Assembly: GCA_020746875.1 (NCBI GenBank)
Contig: JAGTJL010000021.1
Span: forward strand, 1,054,001 to 1,118,000
Direction of reading: 5' to 3'
Source of the DNA: Rhexocercosporidium sp. MPI-PUGE-AT-0058
Lineage: Eukaryota; Ascomycota; Leotiomycetes; Helotiales
DNA length: 64,000 nucleotides
In this document: positions 31,059 through 43,300 of the stretch, in pieces
How positions within the stretch are numbered: position 1 is the first letter of the stretch
Layout of the letters: the number at the start of each line of letters is the position of its first letter
Notes under the pieces: model-generated
What the model saw: the letters and a program-made list of their open reading frames with translations, nothing else
Told to the model about the DNA's origin: nothing
The model's database searches: none
Position numbers and translations under genes: made by a program

Positions 31059-34000
31059 CTAGGTAGCAGGGATTCCTGGCCGGGTCTCTGCCCTGGGTGG
31101 CCCCTGGAGCCCAAAAAGGTCGAACGCCTCTCGACTCCAGGGCCCGTCTGCGGGTGCTTCCCGTAGCCCTTCGCTTGCCCTGTCAACGCTGCTCTCATCA
31201 CTCGTCACACTGCGTTCCGTTCGCAGCGAGATCCTCGGAACGGGTGGGGGCATAGGATTAAACAAAGGATTCATTGTGTCCACAGTACTCGCAGCTAAAG
31301 TCTGAAGGGACTTGCCCCGAGTTGCGGGGTTTGCCAGTCTCGCCCTTGGTGGCCCCCTTCTCGCATTGTCGCCCGCCAAGTCTGGGGTGCCTAGGGCTGC
31401 AGACGTCCCTGCTGAGCTGAAGCCTGGGCCAATGCAAGGCTCTGGCCTTCCTTGCAACGCCTCCTCAGCGTGGGTGAGTGGTTTGGGGGCAGCCATCGTG
31501 ACTGGCATGACTGCCGCCTCGCTTGTGGCAGGTTCGCCTTTGAGAGGATCTACAGAGTGAGATGCTAGATCGATAGGCGGCGAGGATGTCCTGGGTGGTG
31601 ATTTCCTCGCGGGTGTTGAGGGACTTATCATAGCTCGGAAACGAGCTGTTGAAGATTGCATAGAACCACCAACATCTTCGCGAACTTCCACAGCTTTCCA
31701 ATGTGGAATTGGTGTAATGCTTGGTTGTTCCCTGGTCTGGCCACCTGGTTTGATAAGTGTGGTAAGCTCCTGACTCTCGCCGTTCGAGAAAGAAATATTA
31801 TCGCTGGTAAGACTTCCATGACCATGAGAGGATTGCATATCTGTCTTGACATCTTGAGCATTTGATTCCATCAAGACTTCCGGGTCAGCAGTGTCTGGTT
31901 CGTCTTCGAGTAGCCTGTTCGAAATCGCCATCCCTTCAGTCTTGCCCGGTTCAAGTAGCGGCTTGTGCACATCTGTCGCCGGTAACCTTTCAGTCCTTAG
32001 TCTCCCCAGGGTTGTTGCTGGTTCCTTGCTGGCCCTGGTTTCTTTGATAAGATCTCTTGACAGATTGTCAGAGGTCTCCAGGGCAGGAATTGCAATTTCG
32101 TCCATCAGTTGACTAGCAGAAGATACTTCCTTGCTGACAGAGGAAGCTACTCCCGATATTGAATTGTCGATTTTCAGCTCCGGATTTTTCCCTATTGGAG
32201 GTGTTGGTTCGGAGGGCTCGGAATTCAGCATGACATGATGATTTCGCGCCGATGTTGACCCCAAGGAAGAGGCATCTTCCTTTGTCTGGCTAGATCCATG
32301 ATCCTCGACATCAGTACATAGCTCGTGGCTTACTGCAGGTCTCTTCCCAGCTGGTACTTGCGTAGGCTTATTTGGTGATTTGCGCTTGTCAACCAGACTT
32401 GGTGTTGGAACAACGGGCCGAGTCGGATCTGCTTGCTTCTGCACAGGCTGGACTCTGCGGCTCAAGAGAAGGTCGACTGTCTGATGGTCAATTCCACTGT
32501 CAGAATCTGAAGACAATATATCTTCTAGGTGTGGCTTAGATCCAGTACGGCTCAGCCGTGCTTCCAACTCAGCTTGCTGCTTCTCGCAGAATGCGTTCAG
32601 TTTGATCGTTGCTTGGGAAAGCACCACTTCATTTGAACCAATTGTCGGCTTGATCGAAGACCGGTCGGTTAGCCGACTGCTCTCAAAAGAGATGTTCGAA
32701 GCAGACGGGCGTGGAATGGGACGATTCATTAGCATCATCATCTTCCGGGCAGGTCTAGATTTTATCCGTAATGCAGACATAGGTCGGTCTAGTGTAGGCT
32801 CAACAGCGGATGATTTCTGTACAGCGGAGGTATTAACACTTCCACCACACTGTAAGAGAGGCGTCGATACCTTTCGCGGAGGGGATGAGGACAGAGACTG
32901 GAAGCTTTGATTTGCTTGAAGGGCTCCCATGGGTTTTGTAGCAGGAATCACCTTCTGCAATTTCGGCATTTTCGAAGGTCTCTTGGGAGAAGAATCAACT
33001 GCAGATGAGGTAGCTTGTTCCAAGGCTCTGCTAAGTGTGGTCGATTCTTTAGATGTCTTCGCCGCTTTATTTGGCATCTTCTTGGGGGGAGGCTCGACTT
33101 CAATCAAGCTGTCCTCCTCTTCATCAGTAGAAGAAATTGAACCTACTTGGTCTATGGCATTAGAACTGGACACTTTCGGTTTACTCGCCATCTCGGTAGC
33201 TACTATCGGAGGAGGTTCGATCTCCATAGACCAATCTTCTTCCTCCGAAGATTCTTCAATGCCTTGATGACTAGGCTGAACCACTGCTGGTTTCTTCGCC
33301 AGCTGAGAGACTCGCTTGGGAGGTGGCTCAGCTTCCGCGGAACTACCCTCGGTTTCTGATGTAGAGCCTTCGTTCTCAAAGTTCCTTTGCTGGACCTGTG
33401 CTTTTACCATCATAGTCCTCGCAGCAGGCGTGAGGTCAGATCGAGACAACATGAGCGGAGTGCCAGTCAAGTTGCTAGCGTACCCACCCTTCGCCGGAGG
33501 TGACCTCTTAAGGTTTTTTTGCCGAGGAGGAGGTCGTTCAATCGCAGCTCTTTGCTCCTTTGCAATCCTACGCCTAGCATCACTAGCTCTCCGCTCTTGC
33601 TCATCGTCATTCGTAAGATCAATGGCTTCCGAGGCCGACTGCTGGATTGACCGTGCTTTGAAAGGCTCATATCTTATTATCGGAGTGCTGGAAGGCTTTG
33701 ACGAACTCAATGATAGAGTCGCACCCATAAGGTTTTGAGCATATCCATTCTTGCTGGAACTAGCGTCATGTTGCCTCCTTCTCTTCGCTGGGGGTTCATT
33801 CTCATCTCGATTTGCAGCTTGTCTCTCCTCAAATGGCGAAGTGTTTGGCACAACAGCTCTACCATAATGTCCGCTTGGTGTCAACATAGCATTCAGTGGT
33901 TTGGGGCGTAGATGTGCCGGTCCAGATGGGGTGGCTTGAGCCCGGAGGAAAGATGCGGATGGTGAAGAATGGGCAATCTTGGCTGCAACCCTCCCTTCTC

Positions 34001-34349
34001 TTTCCTTTACTCTTTTGTCGACCAGCTCAGTGAGATCCTGGTCTCTCCTCCCAATGCATTCTCCGACTTCAACCAATATGCCACCTCTCTCCAACTCCAG
34101 CTCTTCTCCTTCTTCAAAGTCCAGACCACCCTTCCAGTGCGTATCTCCGACGAAATTTGACTTCTCATCGTAGACCATAACACGCTTGTTGAACGTATGG
34201 AACTTAAGTCGGCCATCCTGCCATCGTTTCTGCTTCCGTCGGACATCTGCAGTGTAGAGACATCGAAATTCGAGAACGGGTGCCGTATTTTGCGAATGCG
34301 GGACATTTAAAGAGGCAGACATTGTCCCCGAGTAGGCAGTCATCGCCAT
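31059..34349 (-). CDS. ZGRF1-like N-terminal (DUF2439) protein, Mte1/Dbl2 type
   Basis: Single-exon gene of 1096 aa. Residues about 22-110 match the DUF2439/ZGRF1-like N-terminal domain (VLEFRCLYTADVRRKQKRWQDG, then FHTFNKRVMVYDEKSNFVGD and the LELERGGILVEVGE end). The rest is disordered, Ser/Pro/Glu-rich and lysine-rich, with recurring acidic SSEEED and EPPPK motifs in the 340-450 region. A short conserved-looking block WSREAFDLFGL sits near the C-terminus. In yeasts, proteins with this domain (Mte1, Dbl2) work with Mph1/Fml1-type helicases on recombination intermediates; no helicase domain is present here, matching those rather than animal ZGRF1. The nuclear role is inferred from family. 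Confidence 0.85.
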   Translation of the reverse strand: MAMTAYSGTMSASLNVPHSQNTAPVLEFRCLYTADVRRKQKRWQDGRLKFHTFNKRVMVYDEKSNFVGDTHWKGGLDFEEGEELELERGGILVEVGECIGRRDQDLTELVDKRVKEREGRVAAKIAHSSPSASFLRAQATPSGPAHLRPKPLNAMLTPSGHYGRAVVPNTSPFEERQAANRDENEPPAKRRRQHDASSSKNGYAQNLMGATLSLSSSKPSSTPIIRYEPFKARSIQQSASEAIDLTNDDEQERRASDARRRIAKEQRAAIERPPPRQKNLKRSPPAKGGYASNLTGTPLMLSRSDLTPAARTMMVKAQVQQRNFENEGSTSETEGSSAEAEPPPKRVSQLAKKPAVVQPSHQGIEESSEEEDWSMEIEPPPIVATEMASKPKVSSSNAIDQVGSISSTDEEEDSLIEVEPPPKKMPNKAAKTSKESTTLSRALEQATSSAVDSSPKRPSKMPKLQKVIPATKPMGALQANQSFQSLSSSPPRKVSTPLLQCGGSVNTSAVQKSSAVEPTLDRPMSALRIKSRPARKMMMLMNRPIPRPSASNISFESSRLTDRSSIKPTIGSNEVVLSQATIKLNAFCEKQQAELEARLSRTGSKPHLEDILSSDSDSGIDHQTVDLLLSRRVQPVQKQADPTRPVVPTPSLVDKRKSPNKPTQVPAGKRPAVSHELCTDVEDHGSSQTKEDASSLGSTSARNHHVMLNSEPSEPTPPIGKNPELKIDNSISGVASSVSKEVSSASQLMDEIAIPALETSDNLSRDLIKETRASKEPATTLGRLRTERLPATDVHKPLLEPGKTEGMAISNRLLEDEPDTADPEVLMESNAQDVKTDMQSSHGHGSLTSDNISFSNGESQELTTLIKPGGQTREQPSITPIPHWKAVEVREDVGGSMQSSTARFRAMISPSTPARKSPPRTSSPPIDLASHSVDPLKGEPATSEAAVMPVTMAAPKPLTHAEEALQGRPEPCIGPGFSSAGTSAALGTPDLAGDNARRGPPRARLANPATRGKSLQTLAASTVDTMNPLFNPMPPPVPRISLRTERSVTSDESSVDRASEGLREAPADGPWSREAFDLFGLQGPPRAETRPGIPAT

Positions 34350-35174
34350 GGTATCTTCAGCTGTGTGAAATGAGTCATGATCTATCTGATAGCAGCATTT
34401 CAGCGCAACAAAGCATCAATCGAGAGGTAGCTAGTGGGTGGTGGTGGTGGTGGTGGTGGTTGGATGTCAAGATGTGGTGAACAAACTGAAGACTACGACT
34501 ACGCGACGCGCCTGTCATCCTCACGAGCTGCCCGAGCAGGACAGGTAGTCACGTGTCGCCCAGACACACCTTCCCACCAGCCAATCATCAAGGAGCCTCA
34601 TTCAGCCAAGCAAAATAGAGGTATCTCTCTCCCCAGTCCGTCGCTGCTGTCACTTTCCTTCCGAATCATCATGTCAAACTCATATCAGAGCTCACAATAG
34701 CCTCACTTGGATTGCGGCGTCGAATTTACCACCGCCCTAGGCCACTCGTTCGCGCCAGTGACCACGTTTATGCTTTCTTTGCCGCAATTCCGAGTGGGAG
34801 GTATCCAGGTAGGTACTGTACCTAGTCGGTGTTGGATCCGTTATTATTAGGCGGAGAAGACTGTTGGCTGCGAGCGAGCTGCCCTGCTTTTCCCCCGCCG
34901 ACAAGCGTTTCATCCTCATCTCATTCCACCGCAGCAAGCAATTGTCAACAGCTCCCATTCGGACGTAGTTGTGCTGCTTTCTTTCACGTGGCAAGGCTGT
35001 GCAATTACCTAAATTTCCTTCTTCACTCTCCTCTCCAGTCTTCCTCCTCTTCATACCTTTCAGTCCCATCACCGAGGAGTCGCAAGCAATCTCCTCTTCA
35101 ACACGCAGACTGGCGGAGCCCAGTCGTTAGAAATATCTCAAGCCACAGTTACGCAGAACGATCAATTCTTCACC
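34350..35174. promoter_or_regulatory. Divergent promoter DUF2439 gene / BAR-SH3 gene
   Basis: 825 bp between start codons. It contains a GGT run at 34436-34461 and CT-rich leader sequence before the + strand ATG. Confidence 0.6.
34436..34461. repeat. (GGT)n microsatellite
   Basis: About eight GGT/GTG units, about 90 bp upstream of the DUF2439 gene start. Confidence 0.85.
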
Positions 35175-36674
35175 ATGAATTCCTTGCACCGCCAATTTGG
35201 CAGGCTTACACACAAGGGAGCAGGAGACAAAGCCAGTGTCTCCGTCCTGCTCAACGATTACGAGGATGCAGATAAAATGCTCACAAAGGTTGGTGAACTA
35301 GTGGGGGGTTCGAGGAGCACAGCTTACCTTATACAACAGATCATTGAGGCCTCGAAAGCTTGGAGGGACTCGTGGGTGTCGATTCTGGGTATAAATGTAT
35401 CGACGACCACACTATTTGAGGAACTGTACAATCCTATTGTTGGAGCTGGGGATGGGCATGGCAGAGACCCCGTTTTGACTTCACGCCTCCAACTCGATCG
35501 AACCTCCAAGCTGAAGGATGTGTATACCGACCTGAAGACTGATCTTTTGGAAGAGGTCAACATGATGGATTCTCGAGTCATCAAACCTGCTACAGAAGCA
35601 AAGGACTACATTCAACCAATACGGAAGGCTATTAAGAAGAGGGATAACAAGAGGCTGGATTGGGAGCGGTACATTGACAAAGTCAACAACTATCAAAGAA
35701 AAGTCAAACGTACGGACCGGGAGAATGCTGCTCTGGTGAAGGCCGAAGAGGAATTGGCCAAAGCTGCAGAAGTATGTTTCCCAGGTCCCTTGTCTGAAGC
35801 TTTGTAACTAACATTCGACCAGGACTTCAAAATCGCGGACGAATCCCTTCGTGAAACCCTGCCTCCAATTATCGCCGCCGCTTTTTCGATTCTTCCTCAT
35901 CTCCTAGCTGTTCAGATTTTGATTCAGAACACAATTTTGGCACAATACTATACAGCCGTCCACAATTACTGTGAGGACACGGGCTTTGCGTCCCCACCAC
36001 CCCCGATGGAAGATGTCATATCAACTTGGAGTAATGATTTCAAGCCAATCCAGCAAGAGATTGAAGGCATTCCAGTTCTTGCTCGTGGCAAAGCTGTTCA
36101 TCAGCCTATGGCGACTGGGGATGACGGTGCTCGCAAGCCATCAACGACAGGCCTTAACGTAAGAAACAATTTCGCAAATCGACGACCCTCGTCACAAGGC
36201 CATGGGTCTCACTCAGTGTCTCCGCATCCAGAGAAACGTGTGATGCGAATTCCCTCATCAAATTTCATCCCCACTTCCACTCCTCCCGCCCCTCAACCCA
36301 CCCCCTCTCCAGAGCCTACACCAGTCTACTCCCCGCCGGACTACTCAACCCACTTGACTCCTGTATCTTCCTATTCAGCACATTCACCCGCAGGGCCCGC
36401 CATGGATTATTTCCAACGCTCCTCAACCTCAAACAACACAATTCAGAAGAAGAAACCTCCACCTCCCCCACCAAAACGGATTGGATCTCAAAATTTCGGT
36501 ATCTTCGCCGTAGCTCTATACGATTTTCAAGGCCAGAGCGAAGGTGATCTAAGTTTCAGAGAAGGGGACCAGATCAAAGTTGTCAAGAAAACAGACAGTA
36601 CGGATGATTGGTGGGACGGTGAACTACGTGGTGTGAAGGGTAGCTTCCCAGCGAATTACTGCAAACTCACTTGA
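35175..36674 (+). CDS. BAR-SH3 protein of the Hob1/Rvs167 (amphiphysin) group
   Basis: Exon 1 is 35175-35771 and exon 2 is 35823-36674, with a 51-nt intron (GTATGT...CTAAC...CAG) in phase 0; the product is 482 aa. Residues about 15-270 form a long helical BAR domain (LLNDYEDADKMLTKV... KAWRDSW... LYNPIVGAGDG... DWERYIDKVNNYQRKVKRTD). A Pro/Ser-rich linker (about 300-425) includes a PPPPP run that could bind SH3 domains. The C-terminus is an SH3 domain (about 427-482) with the ALYDF, GDLSF, DDWWDGE and GSFPANYCKL signatures. The family bends membranes and links to actin at endocytic sites. It could be the second, filamentous-fungal paralogue rather than the strict RVS167 orthologue. Confidence 0.9.
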
Positions 36675-38307
36675 TCATCCTGGAGATGGGATAGTTGAGT
36701 CTGGCTGGTGGCGGACGAGATATGAAATAAAATGAAATGACTGATGATTGATGACGGAATGGAAAAGCACATGCATGGAATGCAAGGATGGGCGTTTTGG
36801 GCATAGATACCAAGCATTGAAAACTGTAGTCATGCCTAGAAATGGAACACAGATCATTTGGCTGCCTCAAAACGTCTCTCTTTGCTAATGACTAAGGAGG
36901 AACTCACTTCCTTCGTTGCCCTCGTTGAAAGGTAACTTGATTTAGTGATACCGACAACACTGGAAGTAGGCTTAGGGCATGGTACCCGACTAGCATTTCA
37001 TCTAATTTGAGGTTCATTTTACTTTCTATTCTTTCTTGTATTATAACGTCAAATGCGGAGCTGGCAGGGGAGATGAGGGGGCAAAAGTAACACAACTTCG
37101 CATTTCCTCCATCGGTTCCTGCGGTTGTAAACAGAACCGCCCTGCAGTCACCAGAGTCTGAAGCACACAATACCTCTACGGCTGAGCAAGTCTAGAGAGG
37201 CTCTAATCTCAGTCTAAAGGAATCGATTCCTCATCTACACATTCATACCGAACTTCGTTATTTACCATCTAACTGGTGGTAAGCGAAGTCCACTCCACAT
37301 CGTACGTTCCTTCTCCAGGAACCGTGAGAACCAGCCTATCAGATCGAAATCGCTGTTCGTCATTAATGAAGAAGACTATGAATTCTGCAAGAACCTCTCT
37401 GCAAAAAAATACATTTTCATGGATAAGAATAGTAGATCAAGGCACTCGAAAAGTCGGTCGCAACATAAAGAATAAAAGAAGAATAGATCGAAGCAGAAAC
37501 AGGTTTATAACGAATTAAAGAGCACACAACACTCACCGGAGCAAGAACAAATGAGTGTAAATTGACAATGGCTTGGTAGGCTGGTAGCTTTTTCACCTTC
37601 TTGGAAGCTTGAATCTGCAGTGGGGTTTGGCGAGTATCTCTGAGGCCCTCTGATTTGATTCTCTGATGAAAAGGGTGGGTAAAAGGAAAGATTTGGTTAG
37701 AGGGAAGGTGATGTGGTACAAGAAAGCTTGGAAAGAAACATAGCACGGGCATAGCACATCATGATGGAACGAAATAGCAAGCATGAGAATCAACAGTGCC
37801 ATTCAAAGCCCCAATGATGAAAGTAGCCGTCCCAGAAATAATTCAGAGTCCAATCAGCAGTTGTAAGGATACAAACAAGTGTTTAGTCAAGTAAAATCAA
37901 ATGTAACGAGGACATAGAGGCACAGGTATTTGAATATTTCACTTCTTTCTATTCGTCTCATATGCACAGCACCAAACAACAACATCTAATTACAGTGCTT
38001 CCCAACCAAATCATCCTTCCCCTCTCCTCACACCTCTCCCCTCCATTCCCATTACAACTGCTTCCTATTCTACAGCTCTCTATCCATCCCATCCTTTTGT
38101 TTGTTCTACTCATCCATGAGTGATGGCCGTCTGACCGTAAAGTCCCAAACCGAGACCAAAGTGGTGTTTCTCCTTGAACACATAATAAACCAGCCTGTGA
38201 AAATGGTATCGAATGTAAATGTAATGTGAACGCCATGTATAATGCATGAATTGACTACGATATGAAATCTTTCCACCCCTTCCTCCCTCAACTACTCAAG
38301 CTTGAAT
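36675..38307. other. Convergent intergenic region
   Basis: 1.6 kb between the ends of the BAR-SH3 gene (+) and the CFEM gene (-). Only short overlapping open frames; nothing recognised. Confidence 0.6.
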
Positions 38308-40394
38308 CTACAAAGCGAGAATAGCAATGATGAGAGCACCGAATGAAGCCCCAAACGCGATGGTGTTCTGGGCTCCGCTGCCGTTGGACACGAGGTTTGT
38401 GGGCGTAGCGGTGGCGGTCAGGTTTCCTGCTGCGGTCTTCGAGACTGAGAGGGTGCCTGGTGCGGTTGGGATGGCGAGGGTAGAGTCTGCTCCTGCTGGG
38501 GTGGTGACAGCTGGGTTGCTGGCTGGGGTGCCGGCGATCAGATCAGCTGAGACGGTGGAGGTACCTGTCACAGTAGTGAAGATGACTTGGGGAACGGTCA
38601 GGTAGGTGGAGAGAAGGGTGGTGGTGGAGCTGGAGGGGATGATGGATCCAGATGAGATACCGGTGGACTCGACGCATGGGACGGTGAGGGTCGTGAAGAT
38701 CTGGATGGTGGTGACTGGGACGGAGGTGGCGGCAGTCGGGGCAGCTGTGGTTGAGAGCGCGGTGGTGGCACAGGTGACGATGGCTGGGTTCTGGGGGATG
38801 TGTGGTGCGCAGATACCCTGGAAGTAGGTCTGGGCCTCGGCGATCTCATCATCATCGGCAGCGTGGGCGGAGAGACACTCGAAGACGTTCTTGACGAAGG
38901 TCTCGGATGGGCAGTAGCAGTCGGCATCGGTGTTGGAAGAGCAGCCCTCGGAGAACAACCAGGTGTTCAAGCAAGATGGGAGAACAGCTGGGCAAGGAGC
39001 TGTCTCGACTGGGCCAGATGCAGTGGTGGTTGTGGTGGCGCTGGAGGTGATCTCGGCGGCGGAGCACTTGGTGCAGACTGTTGAGGTGAGGGTGGAAACG
39101 ATGGTGGATGTGGTGGTTCCGATCTCGATGCTGGTAGTTCCTCCTGTAACATATGGGACGGATGTAGTCTCAATGCTGGTGGTACCTTCAGTGACGTAGG
39201 TCTTTGTAGTGGCCACAGTGGAAGTAGTTCCGCCAGTAACGTGGGTGAGAGTAACTGGGCAGACGGTGGTAGAGGTCGAAACGCTGTGATGTGTTAGATT
39301 TGATTCGGATCTTTGGTTAGAGGGGAAAGCTTACATGACAGTGACAATATCGACGGAGGTGGTGCTGGTGCTGGTGATTGAAGCAGGTGTGGTCTCGGCA
39401 GTTGAAGATGGGGCAGATGTAGTGAGGATCTCAGAGCTGCTGCTACCTGGAGCGGACGAGGATGGGACGAAGACGCTGCTTGAGCTGTTGAAGAATCCGA
39501 AAGTGGAGCTGGTGCTGAGAACTGGGGTGGTCTCTGGGATGCTGACGGAAGCGCTCGAGCTGGACACAATGACAACGGATGTCGAGGTTGTCTCTGGCTT
39601 GCTGACAGAGCTGGTAGAGCTGGCTGCAGAGCTCGTGGTAACGACAACAGAGGAAGATGTGGTCAATGGGACGGAAGTCGTAGTTGCGCGAGTGGAAGCG
39701 GGGGTAGTCGATCTGCTCTTTGTCGAGTAAACAACAGTCGAGGAGGCGGAGCTACAGTCAAAAGACATGCTGTGAACACCGAGACTGCATGCAGTCTTGG
39801 TAGTTCCAGTTCCCTTGGTCTGGGTTGGGTAGACGACAGTGACGCTCTTTGCTCCACCGCATTGAGAGTTCTTGACGATGGATCCACCCTTGGAGCAGGA
39901 AGTCTTCTGCTTGCAAGTAGACTTATCAGGCATCTCGAAGTGGAACTCGAGCTCGCAGTCGAATTCAACGGAGACCTGGAACTCGGTGACGGAGAAATCC
40001 TTGACGGATGGGGATGAGCCACAGCCGAAGCTGGGGGAATTTGACTTGTCGTGGGAGGCTTTGCCAGTGATGCACTTGTCTTGGAATGTACGGCCGGTAA
40101 GGACGTCTCGCTTCTTGCCAGAGCCGAATGAACCAGCACACGACCAGCCAGAAAACGAGAAGTCACCGTAGTTTTGGAATCCACCAAGGTTCAAGGTAGT
40201 CCAGTCGAAACCGCTGGATTGCTGAGCGTTGCACTGATTGTCGGTGTTGGAGGGGCAGCGGAACTTGGACGAATCGAAGAACGACTTATGCTCATATTAG
40301 CCAAGGACAAGTGATGCGAGGTTAGGATACATACTGCAGAGGCGAGTTCAGCGCCAGCGACGAGAACCGCAAGGGCGGTGTAGGTGGTCTTCAT
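38308..40394 (-). CDS. GPI-anchored CFEM-domain cell-surface protein
   Basis: Exon 1 is 40394-40335, exon 2 is 40284-39335 and exon 3 is 39283-38308, with introns of 50 and 51 nt; the product is 661 aa. The first exon encodes exactly a signal peptide (MKTTYTALAVLVAGAELASA). Residues about 30-190 form a cysteine-rich beta-type domain that I do not recognise by name (FRCPSNTDNQCNAQQ ... SGWSCAG ... FDCELEFHF). A Ser/Thr-rich, presumably O-mannosylated stalk follows (about 200-430). The CFEM-like eight-cysteine region is at about 433-509 (LPSCLNTWLFSEGC...DCYCPS...FECLSAHA...FQGIC). The end is a typical GPI signal (NGSGAQ, then a hydrophobic tail ending AILAL). CFEM proteins of fungi act in haem/iron binding, adhesion or host contact. 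Confidence 0.87.
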
Positions 40395-43300
40395 GTTGAC
40401 TTTGGTTTATGGAGTTTGGTGATTGGTTTGGTAGTCAAGTGTTAACAAAAACGATGGTGTTGAGAATGTAATGTTGGAACAAAAATGAGATAGCGATTGA
40501 TACTGGTTTGCTTGATGGACTTGTTTTAGTTGCTAGAACAAAACGAAGGATGAGAGCAAAGAAGCGAATGACTTTGACACCCGAAAGAAATGAGATGATG
40601 TGTAATGAAGAAAAAGAAGATAGACCTGGAGAGGATGAGGAAGGAAAGGAAAGCATCAAAGGGGAATCTCAGGATAGATATATCTTGGGAGGTCGTTGGC
40701 TGTCGGTGGTCATGGCCGTGGCCACCGCCACAGCCTCCTTCTCCTGTCGTCCCATGTCGGTCAGTTAGAGCCAGACGTCCCTGTAGACCAGGATCCATGG
40801 TCCCATCGAGGGCATGTGTGTGTGGTCCAAAGTTAGGCCTTGTCCGTTTCTTCCGTTTCTCTCTCTCTCTCGTGAGGGCCCCTGACCCCTGGTTTGCGCG
40901 CGCGTTGGGAGGAGGAAACGGAAGAATAGAGGAGCAGCAGTTATCGCCAAAGCTCACAACCCGCTGAGAAGGTCCTGATCAAGACTAGCTGGCCGGTGGA
41001 GTTACTGGATTTGCTGGTCGAGGAGGCTCGAGTCTGCACCAGGTGAAACACGGACAGCCCCTGCGCCAGACAGTCCAGTCCCAGTACTATTGCCGCCCCC
41101 CGTCGACTAATGCAGGAACAGAACACCACCACAGCCAGTGCACTGAGTGTGGCCACTAGGCGCCATGGAAGTAGACTGGGGCATCAATCAGTGCTTGTCA
41201 CTGCCTTCGAATGCCTGTAAATTGTCCGATTTGTCTCTACAGATCTGGTCCGAGCTCTGCCTCCAGATCGCTTTGGGCTCGGCGGCTGCTCGAATCGAAC
41301 ATCGCGACTCTCTCTATCAGACGGACTTGACTCCTCACTTAGATAGAGCTGCCTGTCTGAGCGCACACTTACTGAATCGTGCCTCGATACTGGATACACT
41401 CGGGGGCAGGCCATGGGCAGCTTCTGCAGGTGGATGTCCTTCTATTCCACCCGCAGCAAGTGGCCTGCCTTGGTTGCTTTCGTTGAACGTTGCACGTTGT
41501 TGAAGATTCGTACCTGCATCCCAAGCACGACCTCAAAGCGACCGCCTGTGATCAGATGCAGTCATCGATTAATTTAGGCCGCATCTTCCTCGCCCAGATG
41601 AGGTGACCTCGTGAGTGGTTTTTAGAAAATGCTACCCGGATCTGCGCCTACGGGAGCGACTTGGTCCAACGAATCTAAACGAGTCTGGTTGGGATGGGGG
41701 GTTTGGGATGTCGAGCGCCAGAATAGCCGAGATCTGGTAGGCTGTTTCAAAATATCCTCGAATCAGACCCAACCGTCCCCTCCCGTGACAGGTCCTCGAA
41801 ACGCGACAGTCAAAAGATGAATTGCTTGTATTCATTGGCCTGCATCTTTCAGCTTTGTCAGACGAAACCCGGTTTTGTTCGAAGTGCTGGAGTGTGTCTC
41901 TCTTCAAATAGAAATAGCGATTGCTGTTCGTGTTGGGAAAGTGTACAACAGAAGCGATGGAACCCTACTTTCCACAGGTCTCACACTGTTATTTTTGAGC
42001 GGTTCATACAAATTTCCTCGTTGCTACAGTTGCCTTCCGAAATGCCGAACGGCGGCGGGCAGCCAACAAAGAGGTCCAACCGTTCGTCTGCATCGCTCGC
42101 ACAGAAAATGGTGGATGTAGTCGGATCGCGGAAACTCTCTCAACTTCTCAACCCGTCACCACCAGACGTGCAACTATGATGGACGAGAAGCACCAGTAAC
42201 CCTTCTTGAAGTACCCTTGCCAAGCTCCATCGAGTAACCTTGCCCGAAGACCGTGGTGTTTGGGTGGAGCCTGGAATCAGGGGAAGAAGTGACAAGCGAG
42301 CTCAAGACTCCGCTCGGATGTCTGAGGTGTCCAGGAAAGGAAGCAAGTCCAGATACATCCGGCGATTGTAAATTAAAGGAAACCTTCTGGGAAAGGTCGC
42401 GAACTTCAGATCTCCTCATCATCCCACCTTGATGGGAGATCATCAATAGATTCAGCGGGCATGTTGCCTGAATAGATGGTGACAATCATACTGTAGGTAA
42501 GATGCCTGGGATCCGAGATAAGAATGTCTCCCCAAAGGTCGGAAAAGACCCGAAGAAACAAAACAGATTTGATTCCTGAAGAGTTGTCATGAGAACCCAA
42601 CAAACAAAAGTCTCAGCTTGGCGATCCGTTCAGGTGGTCGCTACGAGTACCGGTTTAATCCATCTGATCTCATCACATCCCATTTCTGGTTTATCCCACA
42701 GGCTTAGTACATGCGTGCATCTTATCTCATCCAACAATCAAACCCGTATCCGTTTATACTGTACAAACGCACATCTAAATTCAAATGCCATCGTCAGACA
42801 CAAATCCCACCTGTACAACCATCAATCTTTTCATAGCACAATCCCATTCCCATGCCCCAGTTTCAAGACTCGCTTACGAGCACCGTATCAAGCCGCCTGC
42901 AAGTAAAAAGAAGAAACTACCACTCACATGAAACAAACGGCCTCAGCGCTCAAATCCGGGAACAGACATCTCCCTTCCCCTGTTCTCTAAACCGTCCCAT
43001 GTGGCATCTCAGCATCGCATCGCATCGCTTGCCGTTGTGGGGAAGAAAGAGCTTCGCTGTCGATGAAACGCTGGCTGGTGCAAAAATAACCATTCGAAAG
43101 TTCAAGCCACATGCTTCATGCAGCGGGAAAGGGGATGGCGTTGAAACGAACCATTGGGGCAGTGCAAAAGCTCTTACGCCAACCACCAAAAAACTTCAGG
43201 CTTCAGCACGCTTTAATGCGTCTGCATAAATTCCCAAAGATGCGATGAACAAGTACAAAAGTATAATTATACTTCCATCAGCCTCGACTTCTGCACACAA

